Below are positions 13,350 to 26,348 of a DNA stretch of 64,000 nucleotides, one piece after another. The translations under genes were made by a program, and so were the position numbers. The notes under the pieces are model-generated. The model had not been told where the DNA came from, ran no database searches, and saw nothing but the letters and a program-made list of their open reading frames with translations. Source of the stretch: Tubiluchus corallicola (taxonomy: Eukaryota; Priapulida; Priapulimorpha; Priapulimorphida; Tubiluchidae); NCBI GenBank assembly GCA_030141605.1, contig JAQGDQ010000002.1, forward strand, positions 1,656,501-1,720,500. The letters are read 5' to 3'. Numbering within the stretch: position 1 is the stretch's first letter; every line of letters begins with the position of its first letter.

Positions 13350-15383
13350 TGTTTAAGTTTATTGCAGTATACTGCAAATAGTTTAGCTAGAAGCTTATAG
13401 GCCTGCCTGAAACAAATATATGAAATATATTCATTTAATAAGACTTTTCATAGTTTCGTTGTGTGCACGTGTAATTGCTGTAGGTCAAAGGTTAAGTGTA
13501 CCACAGCAATGCATCTTAACTACAATCATCACGTGACATGTGGGTAATGCAAAACATTAGTTCAATACCTTCAGTTATTTCTCGTAGACTTTACTTAATT
13601 ATGTGTTAGTCTATGCATAGAGTGATATACTAGCAGGATCTGGCTTGGAAACAAGAAAAAATGAACTAGATAAGGTCTTAGCTACCTGTTAAAACTATTA
13701 CTATAACAATAGCTTGGGCTGCGGGACATTGTCAAGTGTACACAAATGTGTTATCTGGTGCACTTAACCTTTGACATTTCCACCATCATCATCAATCGCT
13801 GGAATTGTGAAAAGGTTTATTCTTTTGACCTATGAAAATTTAACCACATAAGTCAAAAACTAATTCTCGGGTTGTGGCTATCGAATAATAACAATCAAAC
13901 GCAAAATGAAACTCTCGACTCTCCATAAATTTATGAAAAAATTTAAATCATTTCCAATTATCGATGATCAGCAATTTTTCAACACTGTGATGACCCTACC
14001 ATCCTTTGACAGTTTTGTAATTTTCCATTGCAATCCCAACAGCATTGCCAGGTAGATTCCATGTATTTTGAGTATCTTCAGTTTATTTTTGCATTCCTTA
14101 TAAAGAAATTAGTTCAAAATTCGGAAATTTTCATTATTAAAAAAGTGGCATTTGAATATTGGGTTATATGAGTGATAATGTTCTTTGGCAGTAGGACATG
14201 ACACTTAGTCATCACACGGGTGACAAAAAACTGACAACGGCATACGCTACACCACTAGTTTGATCTATTATGAGCTGTCCAGCATATGCAGCAGGAATGA
14301 TGCAGCATTTTTTAATATAAACAGTAAAAATACAAGTGAGAATGTGCAACACCAAATTCTAATCCTACTACCACAACTGCAATTAAAATGTAAAAATAAA
14401 CCAATGTCCAGACAAGACAGTTATGATTGCTGAAGAAACTCACAAAATATCACAGATTCAGTATTGTCTCACAAAACAGCACGAATTTTAATAATGCAAA
14501 AGAACTGCACCCCTGTTAACAATAGGAAATGAACTGACCCTCCTATGACCTCAAGAACATCCAGCCCAGTGGTAATTTTCCACTCCAACAAAGAGAACTT
14601 ACTGAGACAAAAGTCCGTTAGCTACAACGTCGAGTGTGTGACATATAATTAACTAACATCTTTATTAAGCTCGATATCATGTTATGAAAAAAGTAAACAC
14701 ATGCTTAGCTGACAAAGAAGCACTTTTACAATACGTGAAAACCTTAACTTGTTGTTGTTTAGCGTTATTAAGCAATCCGTTCCAGACTCAGCCACTTCAT
14801 AAAGGACTTCTTATCCTTGGAAAAACTCTTCCTGTCAGAATAATCAACGCATTTATCTCTTTAAAAGCAGCTAAAATGCAGTTTTTTTTTAAAATTATTT
14901 GCAAATGTTGTTTTTTTCAGTAGTAGTGTCTTTCTAACCACAAACAAGTTCAACGTTCAGGTTTTCGGTAAATATGCCTGGCAAAATCAATGTTTACGTG
15001 TGCAGCTGATGACTGCCTGATGTATCGATCACCAAATTTGTGTATGCAGCTTTGGGCGAATAATACTGCCAAGGGTGCGGGAAGGGGCTGCGAGGGGCAG
15101 CCACTCTCCTCAGTTCCTACCATCCTTTAACAATAGTTTGCTTGAAAGCGTAACTGACTGACTGTTGTTCCAATAAAGTTAGCAGTATTGGTTTTAAAGT
15201 GAGTGCAATATAACATGAATATTTTAAAACTTGTACACAAGAACAGTGCCATAATAAGTGGAATGAAAAAAAAAAACAAGTAGGTTTAACAAAATTCATG
15301 TAATGCCTATGATTGATCATAGACATATATCGAGGTCCATGGATTGAGTGTAGCAACTGGTTGGTTGGTCGTATTTTTGCAGA

Positions 15384-15871
15384 CAGCCCTAGATTAACCA
15401 TTAAGTAAAATAATGCACCATTAAGCTAGGCACAAAGCATGTGCCTAGGGCCACAGCGCCCCACACAGTTTTTTTCAAATCGAATAACTACCCAAAAGTA
15501 AAATACTGGAATATGTGTGGCAATTTTGTATTTCTTTACAGTACGGTTGGGATAGGCATGGAGATTCTATAGTTACTGGTTAGCCTGTGCTGTTCACTGC
15601 AAAAGTGCACATATGATGACATTGATTGATTATATAATGTTTCATAACAAGTGTGGTAATGCTTCTAAAAGTGTGGGAATGTTGAAATCAGAATGTGGCC
15701 TTTGACAGCCCTAGGATTTATTGTAAATAAAACTTACGGCAAGTTTTTTTAAATCGAAAGAAAGAATTTCATTTTACAATATAGTATTGTCTTTATTCTG
15801 AATTACACAAATATGGGTGTACCATAATCTTTTCAGTGCTTAGAGCCTGTCGAGGTCTTAATCCGGCCCTG
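15384..15871. mobile_element. hAT-like non-autonomous DNA transposon (MITE) with 8-bp target duplication
   Basis: The 488-bp segment starts CAGCCCTAGATTAA and ends with the reverse complement of CAGGGCCGGATTAAG, an imperfect terminal inverted repeat. It is flanked by the identical octamer TTTGCAGA at 15376-15383 and 15872-15879. An 8-bp duplication plus CAG...CTG ends is typical of the hAT superfamily. No transposase frame is present, so it is non-autonomous. The intact duplication suggests a fairly recent insertion. Confidence 0.8.
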
Positions 15872-16760
15872 TTTGCAGATTGATTTGGCAAATCTGATGC
15901 ACGATAAATAAATACGTTATAATACATCACAATTAATTATGTTTGATGATTAACTGCAAGTTATATAGAAGTTATGATTACGTTATTCTCACTTTATTAA
16001 CGTTTGCTTATCAAATTTATGTTACTAATGCTTGTAAATTACTTAAGTGAAACTGGTAGGTTTAAGATACTGACCTGCTTGCGTTACAGCAATTAATCTT
16101 ATTTTTTATTGTTGTACTTATGACCTGGATGGACCGCCTTTTAAATTGCTTACTGCCTGAAATGAGTTGGTGCTGCACTCTTAAACTGGGTATATACTTG
16201 CTGGTTTGGGGGATGGCAAGAAATGTTTACAGCAAAACTAGAGCGCAGATGATCCTTCATCTGCTGTGCAAGATTGGTTCGAATCGGTTTCAGCTGTCTC
16301 CTAATAAATAATGTGGACTGACAGATGGACACGACCGAGAATAAGGCTCGACTAAGTGAAGCCATTGAATCAAAAAACAAATAATCTAACCTTGTCGCAG
16401 TGTCCTCACAACAAATAAACAACCTCAATGGAAATAATTAAATAACTTGTAAAAATTAATTTATATAACATGCAAAATCATTAATTAGCTTCTTTTTGAC
16501 GCCGATGCTACACTTTTAAGCTGATATTAGAAATCTGAAGCAATATCACGTACAACAGGATGCTAGCTTCTATAATGCTGTTAACCTTTTATGATATATC
16601 GTGTACAGCATGTAAAGCCATCGACTGACCAGAAGGACGAACCCTTTCAAGTTAGTGTATACCCTTAAAAAGTTGTGCGTACTTGTGTTGTGCAACTGTT
16701 TTATTCTCCACTAGACAAGAAAATCTATTACGAAAATTCAATTTTTTGCGCAAAGTAAAT

Positions 16761-16766
16761 TTTATT
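16761..16766 (-). terminator. candidate poly(A) signal of ALKBH1
   Basis: TTTATT on the plus strand reads AATAAA on the minus strand, about 160 bases beyond the ALKBH1 stop codon. Confidence 0.45.
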
Positions 16767-16924
16767 AAAAAATAATTATTTTAGGTCATGCTCCACACCA
16801 CTCATCAGAATGCTATAATACAAATAAATTACAATTCTTTACAAAAATATACATTATAGCAATTAAGCATACTAGTTGCATTAGTTAAGTGCATTTGGAA
16901 ATGAAGTCAACGAAATTTTGGCAC

Positions 16925-19900
16925 CTAACTTGGGAAACATTGCCCAGGTGCCAGCACTTGTCTAACATTCACATTGATGCGACTAGATTTTAAATATTGC
17001 AAAATTCCAGGCTCTGCTTCTGAAAATATATGTTGAACTTCATCATTATCGCAGTCCAATATTTTGGGAACAGCATGATATGCCAGACGGGACTGGCCCG
17101 ACAATGCAACAATGTCACCACTTCGCAAGAACATAGCTAATGGCTTCACGGCTTTTGTTTGTCCACCAACCAGGAACACTGCTGTCTGTCCAAAACTACA
17201 ACAGAACATCAGAATTGTAACACATTTGTAAGAACAGTATTTTGTCTATCTATAAACAAGCATTGCTTGCAAATTCTTTACTGCAGTCTACCATTAAAAC
17301 CAAAAGTACATTGCTAACATTTAAAAATGTGCAGCCTATGAGCATGCATAACTGCTTATATTGAAGAATACTCAATAAACATTGTACATGTATTTCAAAA
17401 CGTATAGTCTCTGTAGCAGTCACTTCCAGTTTAGCCCTAGTGCCTTCAAAAACACACATGAAAAACAAACTGCAGGGTTATTCTAAGTGAAAATCAATTA
17501 AAACTGCTTTCAAAATTAACCAATTTTCAATTTAATAGAAGAGTGAGACTGAGATCATCACAAATTGCCTAACATCAGTCACACCTAGGCACAATTTTTT
17601 TCAACAGAAAGCAATAATATCAGCAATATAGCAAATATGTCTGTAATACAAAGCCAGTGGCAATATGGATGGACCTTAAACTCAAAAATAACTTTGGTGC
17701 CTTTAATGAATGGTCCAAAATAAGCCATTTTAAAACAATATGGGCATCCAGCATACATTTTGCTGGAAATATTTTATTTACTTACCTAAAAGAAATGATT
17801 GGCATTTCAGTGTAAAACTCTGATCGATCCACATGTCCTGACAGAGTAGAATTCAAGTGATAGTAATTCACTATGGAAGCTTCGGCGACATATTCGGGAT
17901 ATCCCAACGAAGAAGCAACGAATCGTGACAACTTTGCCAAATCCTCCGGAAATGGTGAACGACAATTGGCAGAATAAATCTGAAAAGACAAAACATATTT
18001 TTCACATAATATAGCGTGGATCACAAGTTGACAAATTAAAATGTTATTAATAACCACCACATCTAAAATTGTTTGCAGGTTAGATCTAGTTAGATAGACA
18101 ATGAACAAAACTGATTATAAAAATAACATGTAATATAATACCCATCAAAACATTGACATTTTCTAAGTGAGTGACTGCAAATTGCAACTACTTGAGTAAT
18201 CTAGGTAAAAAAGTTTTGTTACCAAATAGCAGCTGATACTAATATGTGCTCAGCGGTATTAACCTAATTCTTATGAATGTATTTGTTTTCCTGATTACAA
18301 TCATCTCCTGCAATGAAACTTACCACAAAGATAATACAGAAAACCAAATTTCCCAAATTTCTTTTATAAATTTCAGAACACTGCAAGACGGTAAACAACA
18401 TTAAAGCTAATTGAAGAAATTATCAAAAATAATCCTTTAAGATGACAATTAAACATTGTATTTTATCCCCATTTTCTTGTGCATCAGCACTACATGCTCC
18501 TTAAATGACACAAATAGTTGGAGGCAGTATGGTAGGTGAAAACTCACAGAAATGATATTCCTGCCAATCAGTCATTCACCTATTAACCAGATGATCCAGA
18601 TCTGGCACTACTTAACTTCAGCAGCCATGTCATGTTGCTAAGCATGGTCCATGACCATTCAGATGTTGGAGCATAAACCAACTTGACAGATTAAACAGAC
18701 ACATGCAAGAACATCAAAAGGAGTCACCAGAAAGATAGTAAAAAATGACTTCAGTCACTACTGCCTAATTTATGTCACTATTAAGTGCTATTAATTAGAA
18801 ATGTGCAGTATTTGAAGCTTTCAATGTTTTTATTATTCGAATAATAAAGTACTATTTGATTATTCTATTTATATTGTATTGATCAGTTACCAATGACCAC
18901 ATTCTGAATGCCACCCGCTTATTTGTAAAAGCAAAAAACCTTGGCACTGAGTTAACATTAATGTCTAAATTTAAAAAAATCTGTCGTCGTATGGCAGAAA
19001 AACAATTATCCCATTTTCAGCTCCATACCCACTGCAAGTCAGTAAACTTAATCATCTTTATGCATCAACAAGCTTAGTAATAAACATTTGAAAGTGCTTT
19101 AACGGATAACAGCTCATTTTGCTGAAGTTCATAGCGCAGTAATTAACGCTGTGATTCAGTCAGTACAACAGAAGGCACAAGTTTATCATTCCAGCTCAGC
19201 AAGGAGTGGTAACTCAACAGTTAACATAAATACACACAGTGATATAGTAACTGCTGCACGGGAGAATTATCTATTTCCATGAGAGCATGGAAGAAAATAC
19301 CTAGAATGAAATATTCATTTATTTGAATAAATTTTCCTGGAATATTCAGATAACAATTTATTTGAAATCCCCTCTCCCCACTATTAACTATAAATAATAA
19401 AAACTAAACGTCCCTGAAAAATAGCTAATACAATAAGAAAGGGAAAAGGAAATATGAGTAAGGCACTGCACAACCTAGAAAAATGACAAAAAGGTCGATT
19501 TGCACTTACCTTTGTATCCCAGTTATGATGATAACCAAAAGTCACCCATCTAAGTTTATCCATTAGATCTCTCTTGCTTGGCACATTTGCATTTCTAGTA
19601 TGAAAAATTGTGATTTTGTAAGCACAAAATTTTAAAAAAATGTGTTGCATTTATTACTGATCAATTTAATATTTGCTACAATCACACCACATAGTATGGA
19701 TTCAAATGCTTGTGTTTGTCACCAAAGAAAAGAAAGAATCACACTTTCAAAGGAGTCAGATCCCAGATGATAGAAAACTATTTATAATTTTTGAACAATT
19801 GCATCTAACTGATCTTCAAAAATCAATAAAAAATTAGATTGTTTAACAAAACAAAATACAATGGACTTTAAAAAGCAACAATTAATTTTGTGTGCCTGCA

Positions 19901-22750
19901 GATGTTTCTAAGCAATGACAGTGAACACTGCTTGCCAATGGAATGCATACAAAATTAGGTAAATCAATAACAAGGACAAAGTTAACTTAGTAATAATGAT
20001 TATTTCTGGCAGTAATACAGCACTTGCATACCAAACTTGATTGTCATATCTCTCATGGCCTCGTGAATTTCAAGAAAGAATGTGAAACATTTTGATGCGA
20101 ATATGTCTCCAATTTTGCAGCCTGATTAATCTTCGAGATCAAAGTCAAGGTCAAATGTATCACATGCCTTGCCCTTTTGAATCATAAACTTCCCTGCCAT
20201 AGCAAGTTCGTGAAAGAGACTTTAATCATTGACTTTGTTAATGCAACCACTGCAGCCTACATGAGTGTTGTGCTATGTAGAAAAGCAATCATCAGGATTG
20301 GCTTAAGTGTAGACAATGCTGAAAGAACATATTATAAACTCACACATAGTGACTATTCTTCCACAGATTATCTAAATACAGAGAAGTGACATATGTATCC
20401 AAGTTGGTAACATTGGGTTTGCTGGGATAATCAAGCAAACATCTTTTTACCCAGTATCTTTGTCCAGCAGGTAAAAATGGGTTTCTGATAAATATTAGAC
20501 CTGAAACACAAAATACAAATGGTGCAAAAATAATACTGTTGTACATTTGGACAACATTATATGTTCAAAAAATGACCCAATCAAAACAAGCCATCCAGCA
20601 GTAAAAAGCTACCTCAGTCGAAATGATAATTTAATCATTCAAACATTTCATGTTTTACAAAACAGGAATTAGATTGTAATCACCAAATGCAGTTTGAAGT
20701 TCCAAGAAGATTTAATAAAGCCTATGAATTATTCCTCTTTTTTGAAGAATCTTTTAGTTAATTAGTTTTTAATATAAGCAACCAAAAGTATGATGAACTT
20801 GTAATGTTAAGCCACATTCTTGACTAGTGTGCATACATAATTTTCAAAGATGAGAAACAACTCATTGGCGTAAATGCTTCAAAATGAAATAAGATACACG
20901 TGACACATGGTCCAAGTGACAACAAGTCCGGCCTTTCCGGGTATAGGTTTGACCATCCAACATGCACCAAGCATGGTACAAACTTGCAAAGTTTAAAGCA
21001 ACAACTATTTTCATATAATTTATTTATACAACTATTACAACGTACATGCAAATTTATACCGTATAGGATCACCTTAATGGCCTCACGCAGATGTATATGC
21101 TGACATAATTAAGCAAAAAGTTTCGACTTACCAGGATACTCTTTGATGGAAAATGCTTTCCATTCCTGAAATGGCAGTAAGTGATTGGCGAAGTCTGGTT
21201 CTACTTCTGTGTTGGATAAAGGAAACTTTTCTACCTAGAACGAATAAAAAAATAATGTAAGCTATTGTAGAGTTTGTAACTACATTCACCAGTTTTTTGT
21301 ACTTCTACTTCTACTTCTACTGGTTCTACTTCTGTGTTTTCATTGGATAAAGAAAACTTTTCTACCTAGAAGGAATAAAATAATAATGTAAGCTATTATA
21401 GTGTTAGTAAATACATTCACCAGTCTTTGTTTTCTGCATTCATGCTGACAAAACATTACATCAGTGGTTAGAGTAAAACAGAAATAAATATTATCACATT
21501 AGAAGTTAAGCAGTGTTTGAAGTTTGGTATTTGGCAAACTATGGCTGTATCACTGAAAAAGTATGTAATTTCATATACAGATACATATATAATTTTATAT
21601 ACTTCATGTATTGTATAGTACTGTATTGCCTAATATTAGCTAATTTTGCAAACTGCAATATACTTTTCCACCAAGCATATATATTTTACCCATCATTTTC
21701 GACAGTTAAATTTAGTGCTTTAATAGCCTTCCTTAATGCTTTCGAATGGCAGCATACTTGTACAGTATACTGGCCAGGCGTAGCACATAATATAACCATA
21801 TTGTTTTCATTAACGCAATGTTTTTAATTTTTGTAACCAATGTTTGCCAAAATATAATGAACTCAATTTATGCAAAATACTGTCCAAGATTAGTGACATC
21901 ACCAAAACTATGACACACATCAAACAACCAAAGAATGCATTCAGCAAACGGTCAAAGCAGCCCCCTTTTGAATTTCGGTCTGCAAGCTAGCTACGTACAA
22001 CAAAATGAAACCTTGACCCCAAACAACTCCAATCATAATAACATTAACAAACTTTGACAGGGGGGCATATTAACCAATAGACTAACTAGGCTAAAGCCTA
22101 GGGGCCAAAGTTTGAGGGCATCACATTTTAGAAAAAAATCTTATTCTTTTAATCTTATATGTGTACTTTCATATTCATGTAAAGAGCGTGTTTTGTAACA
22201 CACCACAGGCAGTTACCAAACACAGCTTCTATAATCTATATATAAGTGCCACATAACCAGCAAGTGCAAGGTATTACACTACAAGTAGTTGAGCAGTTTA
22301 CTTGGATATAAGCGGTATGCAAATACATGTAATTAATAATGACCACGTAGAAATTAGGTTAATACTGTTTTGAATACACCACAAGTAATTGTTTAAACTG
22401 CTCGTTACATAAACAACCATAAATTCACAATAGAGATGGGGGGACACAGGGACAGAGCTGCCACCCACCCTAGGCCGCTGGCGACGGTGAATTATGAATG
22501 ATAGACAAGCTCGACTAAAGTTACGCTCAATTTAAATAGGTCTATGTAAATCAAGTTCTTCAAATGAACTCACAGAAATTTTCAAAGAATGAGAATCTCG
22601 CTCACGAGTGCACTTAACTTTGAGATCTGCTACCTCAACAGCATTTTGCTCTAATCTATATTTCTTAAATTCTTTTTTGAACAAATCAATTTCAGAAGAG
22701 GCAAAATTATTAGTTTCTAACACACGGTTAACAATTTCGGAGGCTGCCAT
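16925..22750 (-). CDS. ALKBH1: AlkB homologue 1 (Fe(II)/2-oxoglutarate-dependent nucleic-acid demethylase)
   Basis: Six exons on the minus strand: 22750-22574, 21234-21132, 20500-20344, 19594-19510, 17979-17786 and 17195-16925. They join in frame to 328 residues (human 389; the difference is mostly the C-terminal tail). ALKBH1 oxidatively demethylates tRNA and other nucleic acids in nucleus and mitochondria. The double-stranded beta-helix is complete. The iron ligands are H223 and D225 (HVDRSE) and H279 (YHAVPK). The 2-oxoglutarate-contacting arginines are R311 and R317 (SSRINVNVRQVL). Matches to the human protein include YPGLIFI, KLRWVTFGYHHNWDTK, PFPEDL and SFSFGQTAVFL. A start 24 bases upstream (22774) is also in frame; I prefer MAASEIVNRV at 22750. 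The gene is head to head with SLIRP. Exon 2 has a partial tandem copy upstream of it, inside intron 1. Confidence 0.95.
21195..21426. repeat. imperfect tandem duplication covering part of ALKBH1 exon 2 and its acceptor
   Basis: 21195-21295 and 21320-21426 are about 100-bp near-copies separated by a short run of ACTTCT hexamers. The first copy contains the 5' half of ALKBH1 exon 2 (VEKFPLSNTEVEP) and its AG acceptor. The second repeats the acceptor and an exon-like VEKFSLSNENTEVEP reading from 21365 leftward, which runs on into Val-Glu repeats encoded by the hexamers. The second copy probably lies inside intron 1 as a pseudo-exon. Confidence 0.8.
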
Positions 22751-22802
22751 TAGAAGCGATGCTTGCGTCCTCAAACGTTGGTTACAGTAATATTAAATAG
22801 CA
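22751..22802. promoter_or_regulatory. bidirectional ALKBH1/SLIRP promoter space
   Basis: Only 52 bases separate the ALKBH1 start codon (22750, minus) from the SLIRP start codon (22803, plus), or 28 if the alternative ALKBH1 ATG at 22774 is used. Both 5' UTRs must therefore be extremely short or overlap, and both genes must share core promoter sequence. No TATA box or other named motif is evident. Confidence 0.7.
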
Positions 22803-25262
22803 ATGGCGGCTTCCAGTAGAAATGTGTTAAAAGCAGCTCGTGGTGTGCAACAGCTTTTTGTAGGCAATATCCCGTGGACAATAAGCAGAAGTTAGTCATT
22901 TATCAACTTATAATAAGTTAAACAGATATCGGTGTGTGTACTGTTATGAAGTTGTTCCAGTTTATAGTAATGGAAAATTATGTATTTTATAGAAAATGAA
23001 TAAATTATCCCTCTATTTTTAACTTCGTGTAACTTAATAATAATAATACAGTACATAATAGTACTTTACTTTAGCATATCTCTCGCAATGGATATGATGG
23101 GAACAGCCCTCTCTAAGAAATTGAGGAGGTTATAAACCTATAATAGCAGTGCTTATTTCCTTTTGGGGGTTGCTTCCTCAATTTTGGAATATTGCCACGA
23201 TGTCCCTTTGAAGGTCCAACTATAGAATTATCAGTTCCATTTGTCTGTCTGTCTCTCGACACTGTTTCTCTGCCCAGAATAATGTAGGAAATTAACATCT
23301 TGCACAGAGGTTGGGCATTGCTCAAGCTCGGAGTCATTAATTTTTGGATCAATCGGTGTAGGTACGAATTTTTTTTAAAGTCTTAAGAATCTGCATAGAA
23401 CCGTAATGATAAAAATAAAATATGCTTACTGCTTTAATAGCCTGTGCATGCCACGGCTATAGAAGTGTCTGTGTTCCATATATCAGTTTTTTGTTGCCAC
23501 TTTTCTTGGCTTTGGAATAATATAAGAAGTTGATGCGCCTTGGAGCTCTCTCTGTATTTGGATCTTTATTATGATGGCAGATGTCTTTCACAAAGATGTA
23601 ATATAATTTTAAGTGAAAATCACAGTGGCTGTCAATGACTCCATGCAGAAAGCATACTTTAATGTAGTCTCTATGTACGTTGTTTAATTTAAACCAGCAC
23701 AATGTGATGGTGGCTTCTGGTTTTTCACAACTTTCGAGTTTGTCTATATCTGAATTTAGATCTTCAGTTAACGCTTTAAACATTGTAACATGGACACATT
23801 TAAAGTTTTTGCCTTTAAAAATTAACCTTCTCGTTCTGTTAAAATTTAATTCTAACCTGAACTAAAACCGGGTACTGTATATAATTGTTGTTGTTGATTG
23901 TATGATTGAGGTGCATTAATGCATATATAGACTTTTTGTTTTGCCAAAAATTTGGGCTTTAAGCCAGGTTGGCACCATAAAGAGGGCATTATAACAAAGT
24001 TTGACCATAGATATCATTTTTATTAAATACAGAAAGCTTTCTTTAAACAGTTTTTAAATGTAAGTTGACCATTCACTCATAATTTTAATTAAAGTTAAAA
24101 GAATGTTGCATTAGAAAACCCAAATCCATAGTATCCTACACTTGTGATGCTGTATTAAATGGGTCCTGTCATACTTCTATAAGTATAATGAATCATAGAA
24201 TTTCTCTAAAAGTCTAAAATATCTGAGTCTCTTCAGTGGATGACATCATTTGCACTAAAGCTTATGTAGCTTTATGGCCTTGATTGATTGATACATGTAT
24301 TTTCTGCTACCTTTCTTTATTTTTTTAAGACTTGCAGTATTTCCATTTTTTGCAGAAGAGCTTCGGGAATACTTTTCACAGTTCGGTCATGTTGCAAGTT
24401 CACTAGTTGTATTTGTAAGTACTGGTAAAAACATTTTATGTGGTAACAATTGTTTAAAAAATTCTTATATCGTGTCTCATTAGTAATTGTATGTTTTCAG
24501 TTTTCGGAATGAATGTTCATTCTGCATGCATTCCTAAAGCAACAGAGAGGCTTTTATAATTATGAAGCTTTAGCACAGTACAAGATTATTCTAACTGCAA
24601 GACATTAATGATTATCCAATTTTGTCTTTCAGGATAAAAATACTGGCTTAAGTAAAGGCTATGGTTTCATACAATTTAGTACGAACGAAGGTTACACGAA
24701 AGCAACGTCTGCGCAAAACCATTATTTAGAAGGAAATCAGGTAAGCCAATGTTCGGAAGTTGGAATGTGCAAAAGACATCACACATTATGGTATCTTTGG
24801 CATGCTTAGAATATTTTGTTCGCAACTGCAAGCACTATGGTCATTTATCATTAATCATTGCGTGAATTTGTTGTAGATTAAATATTATTAATTACACTTG
24901 AGTAGTAATGCAAAAATGTCTCTAATACAGGTTGTATTGATATTACAGAGACCACGTTTTTATCTTATTTCCTGTATTTAGTTCAGCTTTATGCAAAAGT
25001 CTGCTTGCAAAGTGCAGTAACATTGTCTCCATACATGTGTATTTTGATAAGTCCACTTTTGAAAAAATAGTAAATGAAAGTGAATTAAATGTTCTGTCTG
25101 TATGTCTGAAGCGACTTTGTCTTTCTTCAGTTACATGTGAACCCCACGGCAGGAAGTCAAGCTACCGCGCCGACTTGGCACAAAGAGGCTCCAGAGTGGA
25201 AACAGCAACCGCGGAGGCGAGGCCAGCAAATACAAAAAGTAAATCTAGAAGAAGTGATGTGA
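22803..25262 (+). CDS. SLIRP: SRA stem-loop-interacting RNA-binding protein (single RRM)
   Basis: Four exons: 22803-22890, 24356-24414, 24633-24740 and 25131-25262, giving 128 residues (human 109). It is one RNA-recognition motif: RNP2 is LFVGNI at residues 18-23 and RNP1 is KGYGFIQF at 57-64. LREYFSQFGHV in exon 2 matches the mammalian LKEHFAQFGHV. In mammals SLIRP binds mitochondrial mRNAs with LRPPRC and stabilises them. The N-terminus here (MAASSRNVLKAARG) is basic and Ser/Ala-rich, compatible with a mitochondrial targeting sequence, though that is inference. The C-terminus is Gln/Arg-rich (WKQQPRRRGQQIQ). Position between ALKBH1 (head to head) and SNW1 (tail to tail) supports orthology. 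No canonical AATAAA was seen before the SNW1 coding region. Confidence 0.93.
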
Positions 25263-25906
25263 TAATGTGAAATTAGTTAGATGATAAATAGTTGTGTAAT
25301 GTTACACTAAAATTGTGTAATGTAAATTAGAAATGCATTATAGTGACAAAGACAGAAATAGAAACTGCCATTGTGTTGTAGGACTTGTAATGAAGCTACA
25401 GGACTTAACAAGTTATTATGGTGTTATGTGATGTTGCTTTGTAGTCAACTTTCATTTTGTCATAGGCCATTTGCTTCCAACAGAAAACCCACCGCACACC
25501 GGCAAAGGATAAACTGTGGTGTGGTTTGTTGAAATAACATGACTGTTGGTTTTGAGTAGCTCAGAAATACTTTTTTCTGTTTCTGTGAGAGATCTCATTC
25601 ACAACTGCATGAAAAATACCAACGAGTATTGGATAAATACTTTATAGTCACTTGCTGATTAGTATGATGGTCAATGTGTTCAAAGGAAATATTGTATAAT
25701 GCAACTTTTAACTTTTTATTTGCAGGAACTAAACTCAAAGTTGACACTAAATGCATAACACAATGTTCTCAATTTAAAAATACTTGTTGCCAAAGTATGT
25801 TGCGTAATTTTTTGTTGTTGACACATTCTTTAGTGAAAATTACTTCATACTATGACAAGCTAGAATAACTAATATATACAGTTTAGCTAGCAAAAAATTT
25901 CAACAA

Positions 25907-25912
25907 TTTATT
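25907..25912 (-). terminator. candidate poly(A) signal of SNW1
   Basis: TTTATT on the plus strand, hence AATAAA on the minus strand, about 440 bases beyond the SNW1 stop. A second one is at 25715-25720. Either would make the SNW1 and SLIRP 3' UTRs closely abut or overlap. Confidence 0.4.
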
Positions 25913-26348
25913 TCAATCTATAAAATGATTTTAGAGAGTTTATGTTGCTTTAGAACGTTGAAGTAAACATTTAATATGCATGTTTAGTTGTTTACCAGCT
26001 TAGTTTATGCCAAGAAAAATTTGTTGTACAGCAATATTCAAGTAAATGATTAAGCTAAATTGCTAAAACAATTCTAGTTTATTGTGGTACTGTATCACAA
26101 AAAAGTAAAAGGTCAGGAGGAAAGCGATGATTAAAGATCTAACTGAGGAATAATCTCACAATTTCAGGTATTTTGCTGCTACACCAACAACAGAATTTTT
26201 TCTCACAAGATCTATAGTTGTCAAACAGTATGGTAGAGTAAAAACACAGGTTTTTCCCCTAACAGTTTGTGACAATGTCTCATCAAGATAGATACAGTAC
26301 TCTAATCTGTTATTATCGTATGGTAACATTAACATAGCATCAAATATT

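Larger units (their letters stand above)
13350..16924. other. non-coding interval between YPEL5 and ALKBH1
   Basis: It contains the presumed YPEL5 5' flank on the left, an hAT-like MITE at 15384-15871, and the ALKBH1 3' flank on the right. A perfect 8-bp stem hairpin with a four-base loop lies at 16245-16264, with no assigned role. The open frames present (14684-14923, 15117-15401, 16120-16311) show no recognisable domain. Confidence 0.6.

Noticed and set aside
16245-16285. Hairpin followed by a B-box-like GGTTCGAATC
   Set aside because: It does not fold as a tRNA and has no terminator or A box at the right distance. It is kept only as a note in the intergenic entry.
22060-22490. Possible transposon remnant with AGGCTAAAGCCTAGGGGCC near one end and CACCCTAGGCCGCTGGCG near the other
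   Set aside because: The ends resemble those of some DNA elements, but I could not pair terminal repeats or find a target duplication.
22751-22774. Alternative ALKBH1 start codon at 22774 (eight extra residues)
   Set aside because: In frame and possible, but it leaves only 28 bases to the SLIRP ATG. The MAAS-like start at 22750 fits better, and the choice does not affect the domain.
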